Assembly: GCA_021203745.1 (NCBI GenBank)
Contig: JAJQAP010000034.1
Span: 4,317-39,424 of the forward strand
Direction: 5' to 3'
Source: Coprobacillus sp.
Lineage (GTDB): Bacteria; Bacillota_I; Bacilli_A; RFN20; CAG-826
Length of the DNA stretch: 35,108 bases
A program made the translations under genes and the position numbers. Positions 1-9,144 of this stretch are shown here, one piece after another. Numbering within the stretch: the first letter of the stretch is position 1; every line of letters begins with the position of its first letter. The notes beneath the pieces were generated by a model. That model saw only the letters and a program-made list of their open reading frames with translations, searched no databases and had not been told where the DNA came from.

Positions 1-122
1 TCATCTGGGTTTACATCCACACCAACATCGACATCACCGACATCGACATTTACTTCACATGCCCCTAAGCCTAGTACTAGAGATAGCATGGCGATACAAG
101 TAAAGAATTTCGTTTTTTTCAT
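1..122 (-). CDS. Lipoprotein, N-terminal part only (cut by window edge)
   Basis: Only the first 40 codons are present. The start is the ATG at 122, with a good AAAGGAGA Shine-Dalgarno at 138-131. The protein opens with a classic lipoprotein signal: two lysines, a hydrophobic stretch and the lipobox LGAC with the lipidated Cys at residue 24. After the Cys the mature chain is low-complexity, alternating Asp, Val, Gly and Asn, encoded by imperfect GATGTC-like hexamers. It would be surface-anchored. It is the last visible member of the beta-glucan locus but has its own promoter and operator (212-262), so it may be separately controlled. The function cannot be told from this part; neighbours suggest a glucan-binding or glucan-cleaving protein. 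Confidence 0.85.
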   Translation of the reverse strand, partial: MKKTKFFTCIAMLSLVLGLGACEVNVDVGDVDVGVDVNPD

Positions 123-211
123 TTACTAAATCTCCTTTATTAAATATTTATTTCTAAACATAGAAAAATTAAGAATGGCTTAAAATCTATATGTTTAGAT
201 TTGATGCTTTT

Positions 212-239
212 ATTGTACACACAAAAAAAAAAAAAACAA
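212..239 (-). promoter_or_regulatory. Promoter of the edge lipoprotein, with homopolymer in the spacer
   Basis: Read on the minus strand: -35 TTGTTT (239-234), 16-base spacer, -10 TACAAT (217-212). A run of 14 T (A14 on the plus strand, 223-236) forms the second half of the -35 and 11 of the 16 spacer bases. Loss or gain of bases in this run would change the distance between TTG and the -10. Confidence 0.6.
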
Positions 240-244
240 GATTT

Positions 245-262
245 TAGGAAAGCGGTTTCCTA
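245..262. promoter_or_regulatory. LacI-family operator, copy 1
   Basis: Imperfect palindrome TAGGAAAGCGGTTTCCTA with a central CG, typical of LacI-family operators. It lies 5 bases upstream of the -35 of the edge lipoprotein promoter and just past the stop of the GH16 gene. Two further copies with the same pattern are at 12644-12661 and 12808-12825 (consensus TARGAAAKCGKTTTCYTA). The likely ligand is the LacI protein encoded at 14311-15318. Confidence 0.7.
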
Positions 263-284
263 TAGTCTCATTTTTTATCATTCT

Positions 285-2015
285 TTATTTATAGACACGA
301 ACGTAATCGACATACATATTCGCACTAGTAAAGCTAGATTCGGGTGATTTATTATCATCAAAATTACCACCAACAGCAAGGTTTAAAATGATATAGAAAG
401 GAACATCAAATGGAGCGGTCTCACTAGAAGTGTCTCCTCCTGAATACCACTGGTTAGAATTTATCGACATCGTTAAAGAGTCGTCACAGTAATAAGAGAT
501 GTTGTTTGTGGCCCAAATAACAGAATATGTATGCCACTCGCTAGCGGGACTATTTAATGTATACTCTGTTGATTTATATTCATCGTAGACATTGCCGTAA
601 TGCAATGCACTAGATCCCCAGTATGGTAATCTTCCTTTTCCTTCAAAGATATCAATCTCACCGCTAGAAGGCCAAGTCCCATAGATAGAAGAGTCGACTG
701 GTAGTAGCCAGAAAGCGGGCCACATCCCGGTTTGTGTATCGTATTTAATTCTTGCTTCGACTTTCCCGTATGTAAGGTCAAATAGACCAAAGGTTCTTAT
801 TCTCCCTGACGTATATTGATAATAATCATCGGTTCCATAGATATGTTCTTTTTTCGCACTGATGAGAAGATTTCCGTTTGCGGTAGAAACATTAGACTCT
901 TGATACCATTCTAGTTCGTTATTCCCCCAACCAAAACCAGGTTCACCCGCGCCATATCCTCCTCCTGTCTGGTAAGACCATTTAGACTTATCTAGAGATG
1001 ATCCTTCAAACTCATCAGACCATATAAGGGTTGTATAATCCCCTCCATATAGAGTCCAACTAAAGGCGATAAGAGAAAAGGATATAGTTCCATTTGTGAC
1101 ACATGAGTTTGTGGATTCCACTCCCATCTGGATAGAGATATCGGCACTATTATCACTACTAAAGAGATTATCTATACTAACACTATTAAAGCCATTAACG
1201 ACTTGTATAACATTACCATTAACTGTAATAGAATCGTTAAAGTTAGCATTAAACTCTAAAGTTAAAGAGTACATACTACCATTAGTGAGTCCAACATCTT
1301 TTGGTAATTTTAAGAAAAGCTGCATATCCCACCACAAAGTGGAGCCAGTCGTCGACCAACTAAAATCGTAAGTCGCGCTATTTGCGTTATATGAATAGGT
1401 ACCAACATATGGTGTAGAGCCCCCGTCATAAGAGTAGTTAGACCAGTAATATAAATTACCATCACTAAGACTTACCACTTCTGTCTCTGCCATATACCTA
1501 GAGGGAGATAGTATCTTATCTAGTTCTACTTTATAGTACTCATCTTCATCTTCTGGGATTTCAACATCTGGGTCTTGACTCTCTCCAGTTTCATTATCTT
1601 TAACTGTTACTAGACAAGAAGCGGTTAACCCGAGATCAGTTGTGGTCGCAGTCACTAGGGCATTACCCTCTTTTAAACAGTTTAGTGTGGTCCCGTTAAT
1701 TGATATAACACTTAAATCAGATGAGTAAAGTGAATAGGATTTATCGTCAGCATTATCAGGTTTGACACTGATTAAAGAGGCTATATCAAACTTATCTCCT
1801 GTATATACAGAGAGTGTACTACTAAAAAAGGAGATAGATTCAACATGGATCACTCCATCATCATCATCATCCTCTTCAGTAGGAGAAGTGTCTATATCTA
1901 TAGACTCACTTGAACTATCACTAGAAGTTTGTCCACCTATAGTAAAAGAGAGATCGCAACTAGTAAGTGATAAGACACTAATAAGTAAGATAGATAGTAA
2001 GTATTTAAGTTTCAT
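285..2015 (-). CDS. GH16 beta-glucanase lipoprotein with Ig-like and beta-sandwich modules
   Basis: Surface endo-beta-glucanase, probably a laminarinase (endo-beta-1,3-glucanase) attacking beta-1,3 or mixed-linkage glucan. Residues 1-20 are a lipoprotein signal (lipobox LTSC, Cys20), followed by a Ser/Asp-rich linker with a run of acidic residues around 47-53. Residues about 57-140 look like a bacterial Ig-like (BIG2) domain. About 160-322 is a Trp/Tyr-rich beta-sandwich that may be a carbohydrate-binding module. The GH16 catalytic domain is about 328-576. The active-site motif GEIDIFE has nucleophile Glu453, Asp455 and acid/base Glu458; the ExDxxE spacing is that of laminarinases rather than lichenases. 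It starts 3 bases after the ATPase stop, with only a distant AAAGG upstream, so it may depend on translational coupling. The family is certain; the exact substrate is inferred. Confidence 0.92.
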   Translation of the reverse strand: MKLKYLLSILLISVLSLTSCDLSFTIGGQTSSDSSSESIDIDTSPTEEDDDDDGVIHVESISFFSSTLSVYTGDKFDIASLISVKPDNADDKSYSLYSSDLSVISINGTTLNCLKEGNALVTATTTDLGLTASCLVTVKDNETGESQDPDVEIPEDEDEYYKVELDKILSPSRYMAETEVVSLSDGNLYYWSNYSYDGGSTPYVGTYSYNANSATYDFSWSTTGSTLWWDMQLFLKLPKDVGLTNGSMYSLTLEFNANFNDSITVNGNVIQVVNGFNSVSIDNLFSSDNSADISIQMGVESTNSCVTNGTISFSLIAFSWTLYGGDYTTLIWSDEFEGSSLDKSKWSYQTGGGYGAGEPGFGWGNNELEWYQESNVSTANGNLLISAKKEHIYGTDDYYQYTSGRIRTFGLFDLTYGKVEARIKYDTQTGMWPAFWLLPVDSSIYGTWPSSGEIDIFEGKGRLPYWGSSALHYGNVYDEYKSTEYTLNSPASEWHTYSVIWATNNISYYCDDSLTMSINSNQWYSGGDTSSETAPFDVPFYIILNLAVGGNFDDNKSPESSFTSANMYVDYVRVYK

Positions 2016-2018
2016 GTA

Positions 2019-3608
2019 TTAACGAAGTGCCTTTGTACTTAAGGGGTCAAAGAGAGTCACTTTTTTAAGGTCAATAGAGGCTTTTACCTTATCTCCTCTT
2101 GATAATTCTGTATCCGCACCAGCTTTTGCGATAATGTTATCGTCTTCAAAGAACTTTAAATGGAGATAGTATTCATTACCAAGAAGTTCCGCAACATCAA
2201 CTTCATACTCTTTAAACTCGGTTAAGGCTGTGGCTTTCGTTGGTTCTCCTTCAATATGGATATCTTCTGGTCTAATACCAAAGAGGATTGGGTGTTTCTT
2301 TGTTTTTAGGTACTCTTCATATTCACTGATATGTTCTCTCATCTCTTGGATAGGAGTATCTTCTTCTATCTCTTTAGCAACTTCAGGATCAGAAGGGTCT
2401 TTCATGATGACCTCTTCCTTATTCTTTTTATTGACAGAGGTACAATAATTTTGGATACGTTTATCGATTTCTCCCTTCAAATACTCGATTTCATCCTTAT
2501 AGAATTTATCGTGTATTTTGGTGTATTCCTTTAGTGTTATTACCTCTCCATTTTTAAAGGTAATAACACCATCATCATAATCACCCTCAATGATATTCAT
2601 CGCTGGAGATCCAATAAAGGTGCCCACAAACGTATTAGCGGGGTGGTTATATATTTCTTTTGGAGTGCCAATCTGCTGGATATGACCTTTATCCATAACG
2701 ACGATTCTTGTGGCCATCGTCATCGCTTCTGTCTGGTCATGGGTAACATAAATCGTCGTCGCTCCTAGTTGATGATGGAGTTTAGTAAGTTCACTTCTCA
2801 TCTGCACTCTGAGTTTAGCATCGAGGTTAGAGAGCGGTTCATCCATTAAGAAGATCTTGGTGTTACGAACGATTGCCCTCCCGAGCGCCACTCTTTGACA
2901 CTGACCTCCAGATAAGGCTCTTGGCTTTCGATCAAGATAATCTTCTATTTCGAGGATTTTCGCGGCGTTATGCACTCTTTCATCGATTTCATCTTTTGGA
3001 ACATGACGCATTTCAAGACCAAAAGCGAGGTTTTGATAAACGGTCATATGAGGATAGAGGGCATAGGACTGGAACACCATCGCTACATCTCTATCTTTGG
3101 GTTCTAGTTGATTAGCATACACCCCATTGATATATAGGTCACCTGCGGTTATATCTTCTAGTCCTGCAATCATACGTAATGTGGTTGATTTCCCGCATCC
3201 TGATGGTCCCACAAAAACGACAAATTCTCTTTCTTTTATATCGAGTGAGAAATCAAAGACCGCTTGAACGTGGTTAGCGTAGATCTTATTGACATTTTGG
3301 ATAGAGATACAGACACCTTCTGGAGCGACTTTCTCTTTCTTACGGTTTTCCTTTTCATATAAAACCATTTGACGATAGATATAGTCATTTTGTTTTTCTG
3401 TCGCTTTATCATCGATCTCTTTTTGCTTGTTTAAAGCGGCTCTTTCTTTTTTGCGTTCTTTTCGCTGTGCTTTCTGCTTTTCTTTTAACCTTTTGTAGTA
3501 TTCTTTTTCACTAAGTGGCTCTCCGTTTTCATCGAGATAATCTTCGACTTCTTCCTCTTCCGTTATCTCCTCTTCTTCAAGCTCTTGTTCAATTTGTTCG
3601 TCTTTCAT
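2019..3608 (-). CDS. Sugar ABC transporter ATPase (MsmX/UgpC-like) with long charged N-terminal extension
   Basis: Nucleotide-binding subunit of a carbohydrate importer (CUT1 type), expected to power the permeases encoded at 9145-11081. Walker A GPSGCGKST (134-142), Q-loop Gln180, signature LSGGQ (232-236), Walker B IFLMDEP (252-258) and H-loop His290 are all intact. The C-terminal TOBE/regulatory part ends with IRPEDIHI near 445. I place the start at the ATG at 3608, 1 base after the stop of the upstream GH16 gene, because GGGGAGGT lies 8 bases before it; an in-frame ATG at 3635 lies inside the upstream gene. At 529 residues it is much longer than the usual roughly 370. About 98 very acidic then very basic residues precede the ATPase domain, and an extra charged stretch of about 80 residues (360-438) splits the C-terminal domain. 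CUT1 ATPases in Firmicutes are often encoded away from the permeases and shared; this one is in the locus. Confidence 0.93.
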   Translation of the reverse strand: MKDEQIEQELEEEEITEEEEVEDYLDENGEPLSEKEYYKRLKEKQKAQRKERKKERAALNKQKEIDDKATEKQNDYIYRQMVLYEKENRKKEKVAPEGVCISIQNVNKIYANHVQAVFDFSLDIKEREFVVFVGPSGCGKSTTLRMIAGLEDITAGDLYINGVYANQLEPKDRDVAMVFQSYALYPHMTVYQNLAFGLEMRHVPKDEIDERVHNAAKILEIEDYLDRKPRALSGGQCQRVALGRAIVRNTKIFLMDEPLSNLDAKLRVQMRSELTKLHHQLGATTIYVTHDQTEAMTMATRIVVMDKGHIQQIGTPKEIYNHPANTFVGTFIGSPAMNIIEGDYDDGVITFKNGEVITLKEYTKIHDKFYKDEIEYLKGEIDKRIQNYCTSVNKKNKEEVIMKDPSDPEVAKEIEEDTPIQEMREHISEYEEYLKTKKHPILFGIRPEDIHIEGEPTKATALTEFKEYEVDVAELLGNEYYLHLKFFEDDNIIAKAGADTELSRGDKVKASIDLKKVTLFDPLSTKALR

Positions 3609-3609
3609 T

Positions 3610-4494
3610 TTAATCGACCTCCCCAATATATTCATACATTCTGACGCAATCTATTTTCATTTCGCACTCACGAAAGTCATCTTCAGGTTCTAGATATCCA
3701 TCAAAGTGACCTCCAACTGCGCAGTTAATTAGCATATGAAACTCCGTATCAAATGGAGCGCGTGGATTATCATAATCCGCCTCAGTCCACCAACAGTTAA
3801 TTCCTGTAGAGTTCATCCTCATCACTTCGTCGTCATCGACATACCACACCATATAATCAGGGAACCATTCCAATGCGTACCAATGGTAGTTAGAGATATT
3901 ATCGTTTCCACTCATGATATATGTTTTTGTGGTGTACGTACTAGTGTGTTCTTGACCATAATGGAGGGCGCAGCTTGTCATATCGGTAACTCTTCCTCTT
4001 GCCTCCATTATATCAATCTCCCCAGATGCTGCCCAAATACCATAGGGGGTATTATCTTCTGGGAGCATCCAAAATGCTGGCCACATACCTTGGACCATAG
4101 GAAGAGATATAAGTGCTTCTATTCTTCCATATTTAGTATACATCTTTCCCTTACTTCTTATACGGGTGGATGTATATTTATAACCTTTATAATCTTCTCT
4201 TCTAATATGGATAGTCATTTCACTATTTTCAAATGTTGCGTTTTCATCGGTGTAGTATTCTAGTTCTTCGTTTCCCCAACCGACGTTACCATACTCCTCT
4301 CCGTTTCCAATCATGTACTCCCATTTAGATTCATCTAAATGGTCGAGATCAAACTCATCTTCAAAGATTAAGGAGAATTGAGTCTGATCTACATATGGTT
4401 CATAACGTCGATGACTAGTTTCATTACATCCGGTTATTGAGGATATAGATAGTAAGACAACTGAAGGAACAAGGATAAGTTTAGAGACTCTCAT
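3610..4494 (-). CDS. GH16 endo-beta-glucanase lipoprotein (compact)
   Basis: Single-domain GH16 enzyme anchored to the membrane by a lipid. The signal peptide ends in lipobox ITGC (Cys23); the catalytic domain fills about residues 38-290. The motif GEIDIME places nucleophile Glu159, Asp161 and acid/base Glu164, the laminarinase-type ExDxxE arrangement. The segment GMWPAFWMLP before it is the usual substrate-cleft strand. It resembles the catalytic domain of the GH16 protein at 285-2015 but lacks accessory modules. It overlaps the end of the phosphorylase gene by 14 bases; its GGAGG lies inside that gene, about 9 bases before the ATG, so the two are translationally linked. Probable role: cutting beta-1,3-glucan outside the cell into importable oligosaccharides. 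Confidence 0.93.
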   Translation of the reverse strand: MRVSKLILVPSVVLLSISSITGCNETSHRRYEPYVDQTQFSLIFEDEFDLDHLDESKWEYMIGNGEEYGNVGWGNEELEYYTDENATFENSEMTIHIRREDYKGYKYTSTRIRSKGKMYTKYGRIEALISLPMVQGMWPAFWMLPEDNTPYGIWAASGEIDIMEARGRVTDMTSCALHYGQEHTSTYTTKTYIMSGNDNISNYHWYALEWFPDYMVWYVDDDEVMRMNSTGINCWWTEADYDNPRAPFDTEFHMLINCAVGGHFDGYLEPEDDFRECEMKIDCVRMYEYIGEVD

Positions 4495-7400
4495 TTGGAA
4501 TTACCTCCACTTCGATTTTGTCTATTTTTGCCGCTCTTATATCTTTAACAAGACTAGGTTCACTAATAATATCTTTATACTCTTTATCATTAATCTTATA
4601 GAGAAGATGAGAGCCTTTATATGTATCAATTCTCGATGGGTTATGATAAATAATCTTTATTTTTCCAAGAAAGGTATAACTAACTTTATCATCACCATCA
4701 AAGAAAGAAGATGGGAGTACTGGATTTAAAGAGAAGGTAAGAGTCCCTTTTGTATCTAGTTTAAATGGGTGCTCACCAATAAAGATGATATTACTCATAT
4801 TGAGTACTTCGCTATTTGCCCCGGTTAGTCTAGCAAAATATCCTCTTCCCCATCTCGAACTGTCTGGATTACAAGTTGGAACGATAAAGGAAACATTCTC
4901 AATTGGACTACGTCCATAAACACTTGGATCCATGTAACAGACAAAGTTTGTTTTTAACTCGGTATAAAACTCGTCATAATAGCCCGCTTCTAATAGTCCT
5001 AAAAGGTATTTATAAGCCATATGAACAAAATCGCATTCTCTTTCTAGCCATCCTTTCGTAAAGGCATGCACTCTTCCTATTTCAAAGGGGGCATCGTCTA
5101 TTGCGGCGCATGTTTTATATATCCCTAGACTCTTATCATAAAGATCTGATTCCTTTATATATTTATAGTCTTCTAGTGTGGCAACATCCTTCCCTAGTTT
5201 AAACATGCGCGCACTGGCTTCTAGGAATGGGGGTATAGTCTCTAGAGTAAACTCTTTAACTTTTACTGTCTTTAAACCTAGATGAGATACTTTACCAGTT
5301 TCTTCATACTCTTTAACGTTATAGATAAGATAAGAGGGAAGAATTCCACCACCTATCTCTTTAGCCTCTTTAATACCTTTTGTAAGGATACTATCTACCT
5401 TAGAAAGAAATAGAATAATATCGTTAATCTTAATCTTTTTAGACGCGCCTTTAACAAAATAATGAACTTTATCTCTAAAGGTTTCTCTCGCACTTGTAAC
5501 CTTATCCCAATAGCTAAAAGAGGATAAAGAGCTTTTGATAAGTAAATCGAGGTTCTTATTAACTTCTTTATAGAAGCTATACTGCTCTAAGAGGATATAG
5601 ATACTTTTCTTTCTATCTTTTTTTGAAAGTGATCTTAAAGACTTAGAGAGAAACCTAGTTAATCTAAGGAGTTCCACAGTTTCACTAAGGCCACTGCTAA
5701 AGAGTCCAGGTAGCCCATTCATCGCATCGTTCCATCCAGGTTTCTCGCACTCCATCTCTATCCCTAGCTGCTTAGAATCGAGAGTGGAAAATTTAATGAG
5801 GATTAAGTTAAATATTTTACTTAGAAGGGTTGTTTGAACTTGTGTCCCATGCTTATCCACTAACCAATGGGTTTCATTCATATCAAAGCCTTTATCTTTA
5901 GCCTCTCTTTCTACCGCTTTTAAGTCGATTGCCCCGTATTGACGTACTTGTTTATCCTCTGTTAAGCAATACTTTTCGCTTCTTGGATTTACATAGACAA
6001 GAGAATAGAAGTATTTATAAGAATCATCAAAGAGAAGGTCTTTAATTCTATCTGGATAGATGGCTATATAGTTTTCGAGTAGATCGACATTATATGTCCA
6101 GTGATCAATCCAGTACCCTTCTGAGAAAGAGGCTTCCACTTCTTGATTAGAGTGATCAATTATCATTTCAAAGAGTTCTAATTGGTCTTTATCTTTTAAA
6201 TACGTATATAAAGAAGATGGACTATAATCCTTAATTAACTCTTTTAATTCTTGCCTATTTTCATATTTATCTAGTATCGATAAATCAAAGGTATCTTTTA
6301 TATGAAAGGAGTTAGGTTTTATCGTTAATGGGTTTTGTCCATCAATCTGAATAAGATTAAAGAAAGTCTTAATATTATAATCGTTTAGATACGGAGCGAA
6401 GTATAAGTCATTTCTTCGATTCTGATTTATATCGCGAAAGTTCCCATTCCCTGAAGAATAGAACTGGTAAGGGATATTAAAGAAGTTATAATCACGCTCC
6501 ATATCTCCATGTTTACGTCCATAGACATAATATGGAGTGTTTCCAATTAATGTTGGGAAGCCCCCACGTAGCCCATTATCGAGATATGACTGTTTAATAT
6601 AGTTATCAAAGACTTCATTTGAGGTATGGAGGTCAACACTTTTAAGGAGATCATTAACTATCTTACTTGTTTCATCTTTAAGGATGATATCTAAGAGATT
6701 ATCGTTATTTACAATATAAGTATTAAACTCCTCTAAAGAGGAAAAAGAGCCATATAGAGAGTAAAATGTTAGACTTTCTCCTGGCTCTAGACTAATCGAG
6801 AGCCCCGAAAAAGCACAAGGTAAGATATTCTCTTCTTGAATAGTCTGATTAATAAACTCTTTATACTCTTTTTCGATAAAGTTAACTGGATGGATGAGGG
6901 CGCTGTCCCCACCAAAAACAAGATCGAGATTAATGAATGGGTCTAGGGCTATCTTTTTACCATCCCTTATATAGAATGAATAAAAGCCATTACCCTCCAC
7001 CCTCTCTTTCACCACTGGGTTATCCCCTGTCGATGTTTTAAACTTGACGAATGGTGCTTTTTTATCGAGGTTATGGATTTGACAGTACGCTTGCATTAAA
7101 GAAACTTCTTCTTTATAAGCGACATTATCGAGTCCATAAGGGAAAAACACCGGTAAACCATCGAGGATATCGTATGTAAGTGTTTTTGAAGATGGATTAG
7201 TAATCGTCACCTTTCTAATTAAAGAGTTAAAAGGCTCGTTAGATATCGTGTTATAGTTAACACTAATCTCGTAAAGATTAGATTTTTCTTCAATTGTAAT
7301 ATTTGTTTTATCGATTTTTAAAATCTGGTCATCGGGTTTAGAAAAAGGTTCATAGGTTTTACCATTTACTTTAATAAAGGTTCTAAAACCCTTTAAAGGG

Positions 7401-7618
7401 ATATTCTGATAGGCAAGAGTGGCACTGTCAAACGGGGTAATTGGAGTGTTACGAGAATCCACTCCAAAACCACCGACACACTGACCGACACTCGCATAAA
7501 ACACCCACATTGGTTTTCCTCTCTCCCCCGCAATCGCGGGTAAAAAGGAAGAGAATGTTTTCCCATTTAAATAGTCCTTTATGATAAATGTGTCACCACT
7601 AAATTCGTATTTAACCAT
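4481..7618 (-). CDS. Cytoplasmic beta-glucan phosphorylase (GH94 clan, GH149/GH161-like)
   Basis: Large inverting glycoside phosphorylase with no signal peptide, so it acts in the cytoplasm. It would split imported beta-glucan oligosaccharides with phosphate to give glucose 1-phosphate. Features: N-terminal beta-sandwich with FSSFLPAIAG (22-31) and GFRTFIK (77-83), as in the roughly 1,100-residue proteins often annotated as cellobiose phosphorylase; GNGNFRDINQNRRND near 390-404; and PGWNDAMNGLPG (627-638), where Asp631 is the probable catalytic acid, matching the WND motif of GH94 enzymes. Length 1045 fits the 1,3-beta-oligoglucan phosphorylase families better than the roughly 800-residue GH94 cellobiose phosphorylases. 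The two laminarinase-type GH16 neighbours favour a beta-1,3 substrate. The exact CAZy family cannot be fixed by eye. The start has only a weak AGGG; the gene follows the GLUG lipoprotein by 35 bases. Confidence 0.78.
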   Translation of the reverse strand: MVKYEFSGDTFIIKDYLNGKTFSSFLPAIAGERGKPMWVFYASVGQCVGGFGVDSRNTPITPFDSATLAYQNIPLKGFRTFIKVNGKTYEPFSKPDDQILKIDKTNITIEEKSNLYEISVNYNTISNEPFNSLIRKVTITNPSSKTLTYDILDGLPVFFPYGLDNVAYKEEVSLMQAYCQIHNLDKKAPFVKFKTSTGDNPVVKERVEGNGFYSFYIRDGKKIALDPFINLDLVFGGDSALIHPVNFIEKEYKEFINQTIQEENILPCAFSGLSISLEPGESLTFYSLYGSFSSLEEFNTYIVNNDNLLDIILKDETSKIVNDLLKSVDLHTSNEVFDNYIKQSYLDNGLRGGFPTLIGNTPYYVYGRKHGDMERDYNFFNIPYQFYSSGNGNFRDINQNRRNDLYFAPYLNDYNIKTFFNLIQIDGQNPLTIKPNSFHIKDTFDLSILDKYENRQELKELIKDYSPSSLYTYLKDKDQLELFEMIIDHSNQEVEASFSEGYWIDHWTYNVDLLENYIAIYPDRIKDLLFDDSYKYFYSLVYVNPRSEKYCLTEDKQVRQYGAIDLKAVEREAKDKGFDMNETHWLVDKHGTQVQTTLLSKIFNLILIKFSTLDSKQLGIEMECEKPGWNDAMNGLPGLFSSGLSETVELLRLTRFLSKSLRSLSKKDRKKSIYILLEQYSFYKEVNKNLDLLIKSSLSSFSYWDKVTSARETFRDKVHYFVKGASKKIKINDIILFLSKVDSILTKGIKEAKEIGGGILPSYLIYNVKEYEETGKVSHLGLKTVKVKEFTLETIPPFLEASARMFKLGKDVATLEDYKYIKESDLYDKSLGIYKTCAAIDDAPFEIGRVHAFTKGWLERECDFVHMAYKYLLGLLEAGYYDEFYTELKTNFVCYMDPSVYGRSPIENVSFIVPTCNPDSSRWGRGYFARLTGANSEVLNMSNIIFIGEHPFKLDTKGTLTFSLNPVLPSSFFDGDDKVSYTFLGKIKIIYHNPSRIDTYKGSHLLYKINDKEYKDIISEPSLVKDIRAAKIDKIEVEVIPNESL

Positions 7619-7653
7619 ACTAAACCCTAGAAGTATTTATTTAGTTTTAATCA

Positions 7654-9102
7654 TTATTCTCCGTAAATATATGAGGAGATAATTGGGCACTTTAAGGAAG
7701 GTAAAACACCATCCTCGATATCCCAAATATCGGTATCATAAGTTGTGTAGAGTTCCGCCTTAACGATATCCTCATCGGAGTAAACATCGCAGTTTGTGAT
7801 TTGACCAAGATCGACATCTCCAGATGTTGGTTTATTCTCTCCTTTATGGGTTTGACCAAAACTAGCAGCGTGAGTGGTATAACCTTCTAGTTCGGGTTGA
7901 ATAACATCAAAAGCAGAAGATGTGCAGTTAATAGCAGTTCCCCAGCATTTACCAACGAAAGAGTAGACACCATTGGTAGGCATATTATTGGAATCTGTTG
8001 CTTTCCCTGATCCAGAAGCGGCATCTTTATCCACAGCGCAGAAAATCCATTCAGGAAGTTGCATATTATCTCCACTTGCCGCGTGATCCCATCCATTACC
8101 TGGGGTGCCAATATAATCCGCGCCAAAATCGATATAATAGTCAGGCATGCTGACGCTTGTGTTATAGCAGATAACATTAGAGACAACCGCCCCAGAAGAG
8201 ATAATTCCTACCACTCCCCCGCAGTTACAATCATCATCATAGAAGTGTGTGGCCATCGTGACGGAAGAGTTAGTTACAAGACAATTTTCTAGTGTTCCCA
8301 TGATGTTTCCAGCGACCGCACCAACAATGGTTCTTCCTGTAACATCGAGGTTATCAAAATGAACGTTTCTAACAACACCTGAAGAGCCAATAACTTGGAA
8401 GAGTCCAATATTATCGCCATTAACATGGCAGCCCTCACTAAATCCATATCTATCAGAAGAATATGTTCCGTAGTAGACATCGGAGTTTGATGGATAGACC
8501 TCTCCTTTTGAAGACCACTGGACTTGTTGACCAGGGAGTTCAGAATAGGCTAGATGGGCGTTAGAAACTGTATATCCATTACCCTCTAATGTTCCATGGA
8601 AGTACTCATTTCTTGGATCCGTTTCTTCATAGAAGCGACCAAATGGTTCAAAGTTAGGGATACTAGATAGGTCGATATCATTCCCTAAAGCGTATGTCCC
8701 TGATAGGTTATCATTAATCGCTTGAAACTCGTCTGCATTTCTTATTACTTTGGTGCAGATCATGACGTTGACTCTTTCCACACTTCCATCAGTGTAAGTG
8801 ACTGTCATTGTCTTTTCTCCGGTTCCCTGCTGAGAGAAATAGGAACCGTCAATTGTTAAGATTCCATTTTTATAGGAGTATTGAGATTTATCCGCAAAAT
8901 AACGTGACATACTGATTTCTTCAATCTTTTTATCAGCATTATCTAGCTCCACTCCTACTAGGTAGTCTTGTTCACTACTATCATAGATAAGTAAGTCTTT
9001 TTGGTAGATTTCTTCTCCTTTTTGTAATGAGACACCACCGCATCCAGTCAGTGAACCCACCGCAAGGAGACACGCTACCATACTAAGTCCGATTTTTTTC
9101 AT
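7654..9102 (-). CDS. Surface lipoprotein with GLUG-like beta-helix repeats
   Basis: Unassigned lipoprotein of the glucan locus. Lipobox LTGC puts the lipidated Cys at 21. Residues about 35-118 form an all-beta N-terminal module. From about 120 the chain has the pattern of GLUG-type right-handed beta-helix proteins: an ALGNDIDLS-like entry strand (138-146), then rungs such as NIGLFQVIG (231-239), IVGAVAGNIMGTLENC (259-274) and CGGVVGIISSGAVVSNV (294-310). Several Cys are present (225, 274, 292, 294, 312), unusual for a low-GC surface protein. No hydrolase motif was recognised. It sits between the permease and the phosphorylase with a good AAAGGGG ribosome-binding site. I infer glucan capture or cell-surface display; this is not proven. 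Confidence 0.8.
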   Translation of the reverse strand: MKKIGLSMVACLLAVGSLTGCGGVSLQKGEEIYQKDLLIYDSSEQDYLVGVELDNADKKIEEISMSRYFADKSQYSYKNGILTIDGSYFSQQGTGEKTMTVTYTDGSVERVNVMICTKVIRNADEFQAINDNLSGTYALGNDIDLSSIPNFEPFGRFYEETDPRNEYFHGTLEGNGYTVSNAHLAYSELPGQQVQWSSKGEVYPSNSDVYYGTYSSDRYGFSEGCHVNGDNIGLFQVIGSSGVVRNVHFDNLDVTGRTIVGAVAGNIMGTLENCLVTNSSVTMATHFYDDDCNCGGVVGIISSGAVVSNVICYNTSVSMPDYYIDFGADYIGTPGNGWDHAASGDNMQLPEWIFCAVDKDAASGSGKATDSNNMPTNGVYSFVGKCWGTAINCTSSAFDVIQPELEGYTTHAASFGQTHKGENKPTSGDVDLGQITNCDVYSDEDIVKAELYTTYDTDIWDIEDGVLPSLKCPIISSYIYGE

Positions 9103-9144
9103 AATTAAATCCCCTTTATTAATAAATTTATTTAAAGATAATAA

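Noticed and set aside
223..262. Operator palindrome plus T-run as a terminator of the GH16 gene at 285
   Set aside because: The stem would have a CCGC loop, but the T-run begins 10 bases after the stem; the operator reading is supported by two other copies. A weak terminator effect remains possible.
3609..3635. Upstream ATG for the ABC ATPase
   Set aside because: It lies inside the preceding GH16 gene without a good ribosome-binding site; the ATG at 3608 has GGGGAGGT at proper distance.
3736..4263. 175-codon open frame antisense to the compact GH16 gene
   Set aside because: It lies fully within a conserved GH16 gene, is Cys/His/Ile-rich without family pattern, and has no ribosome-binding site: a shadow frame.
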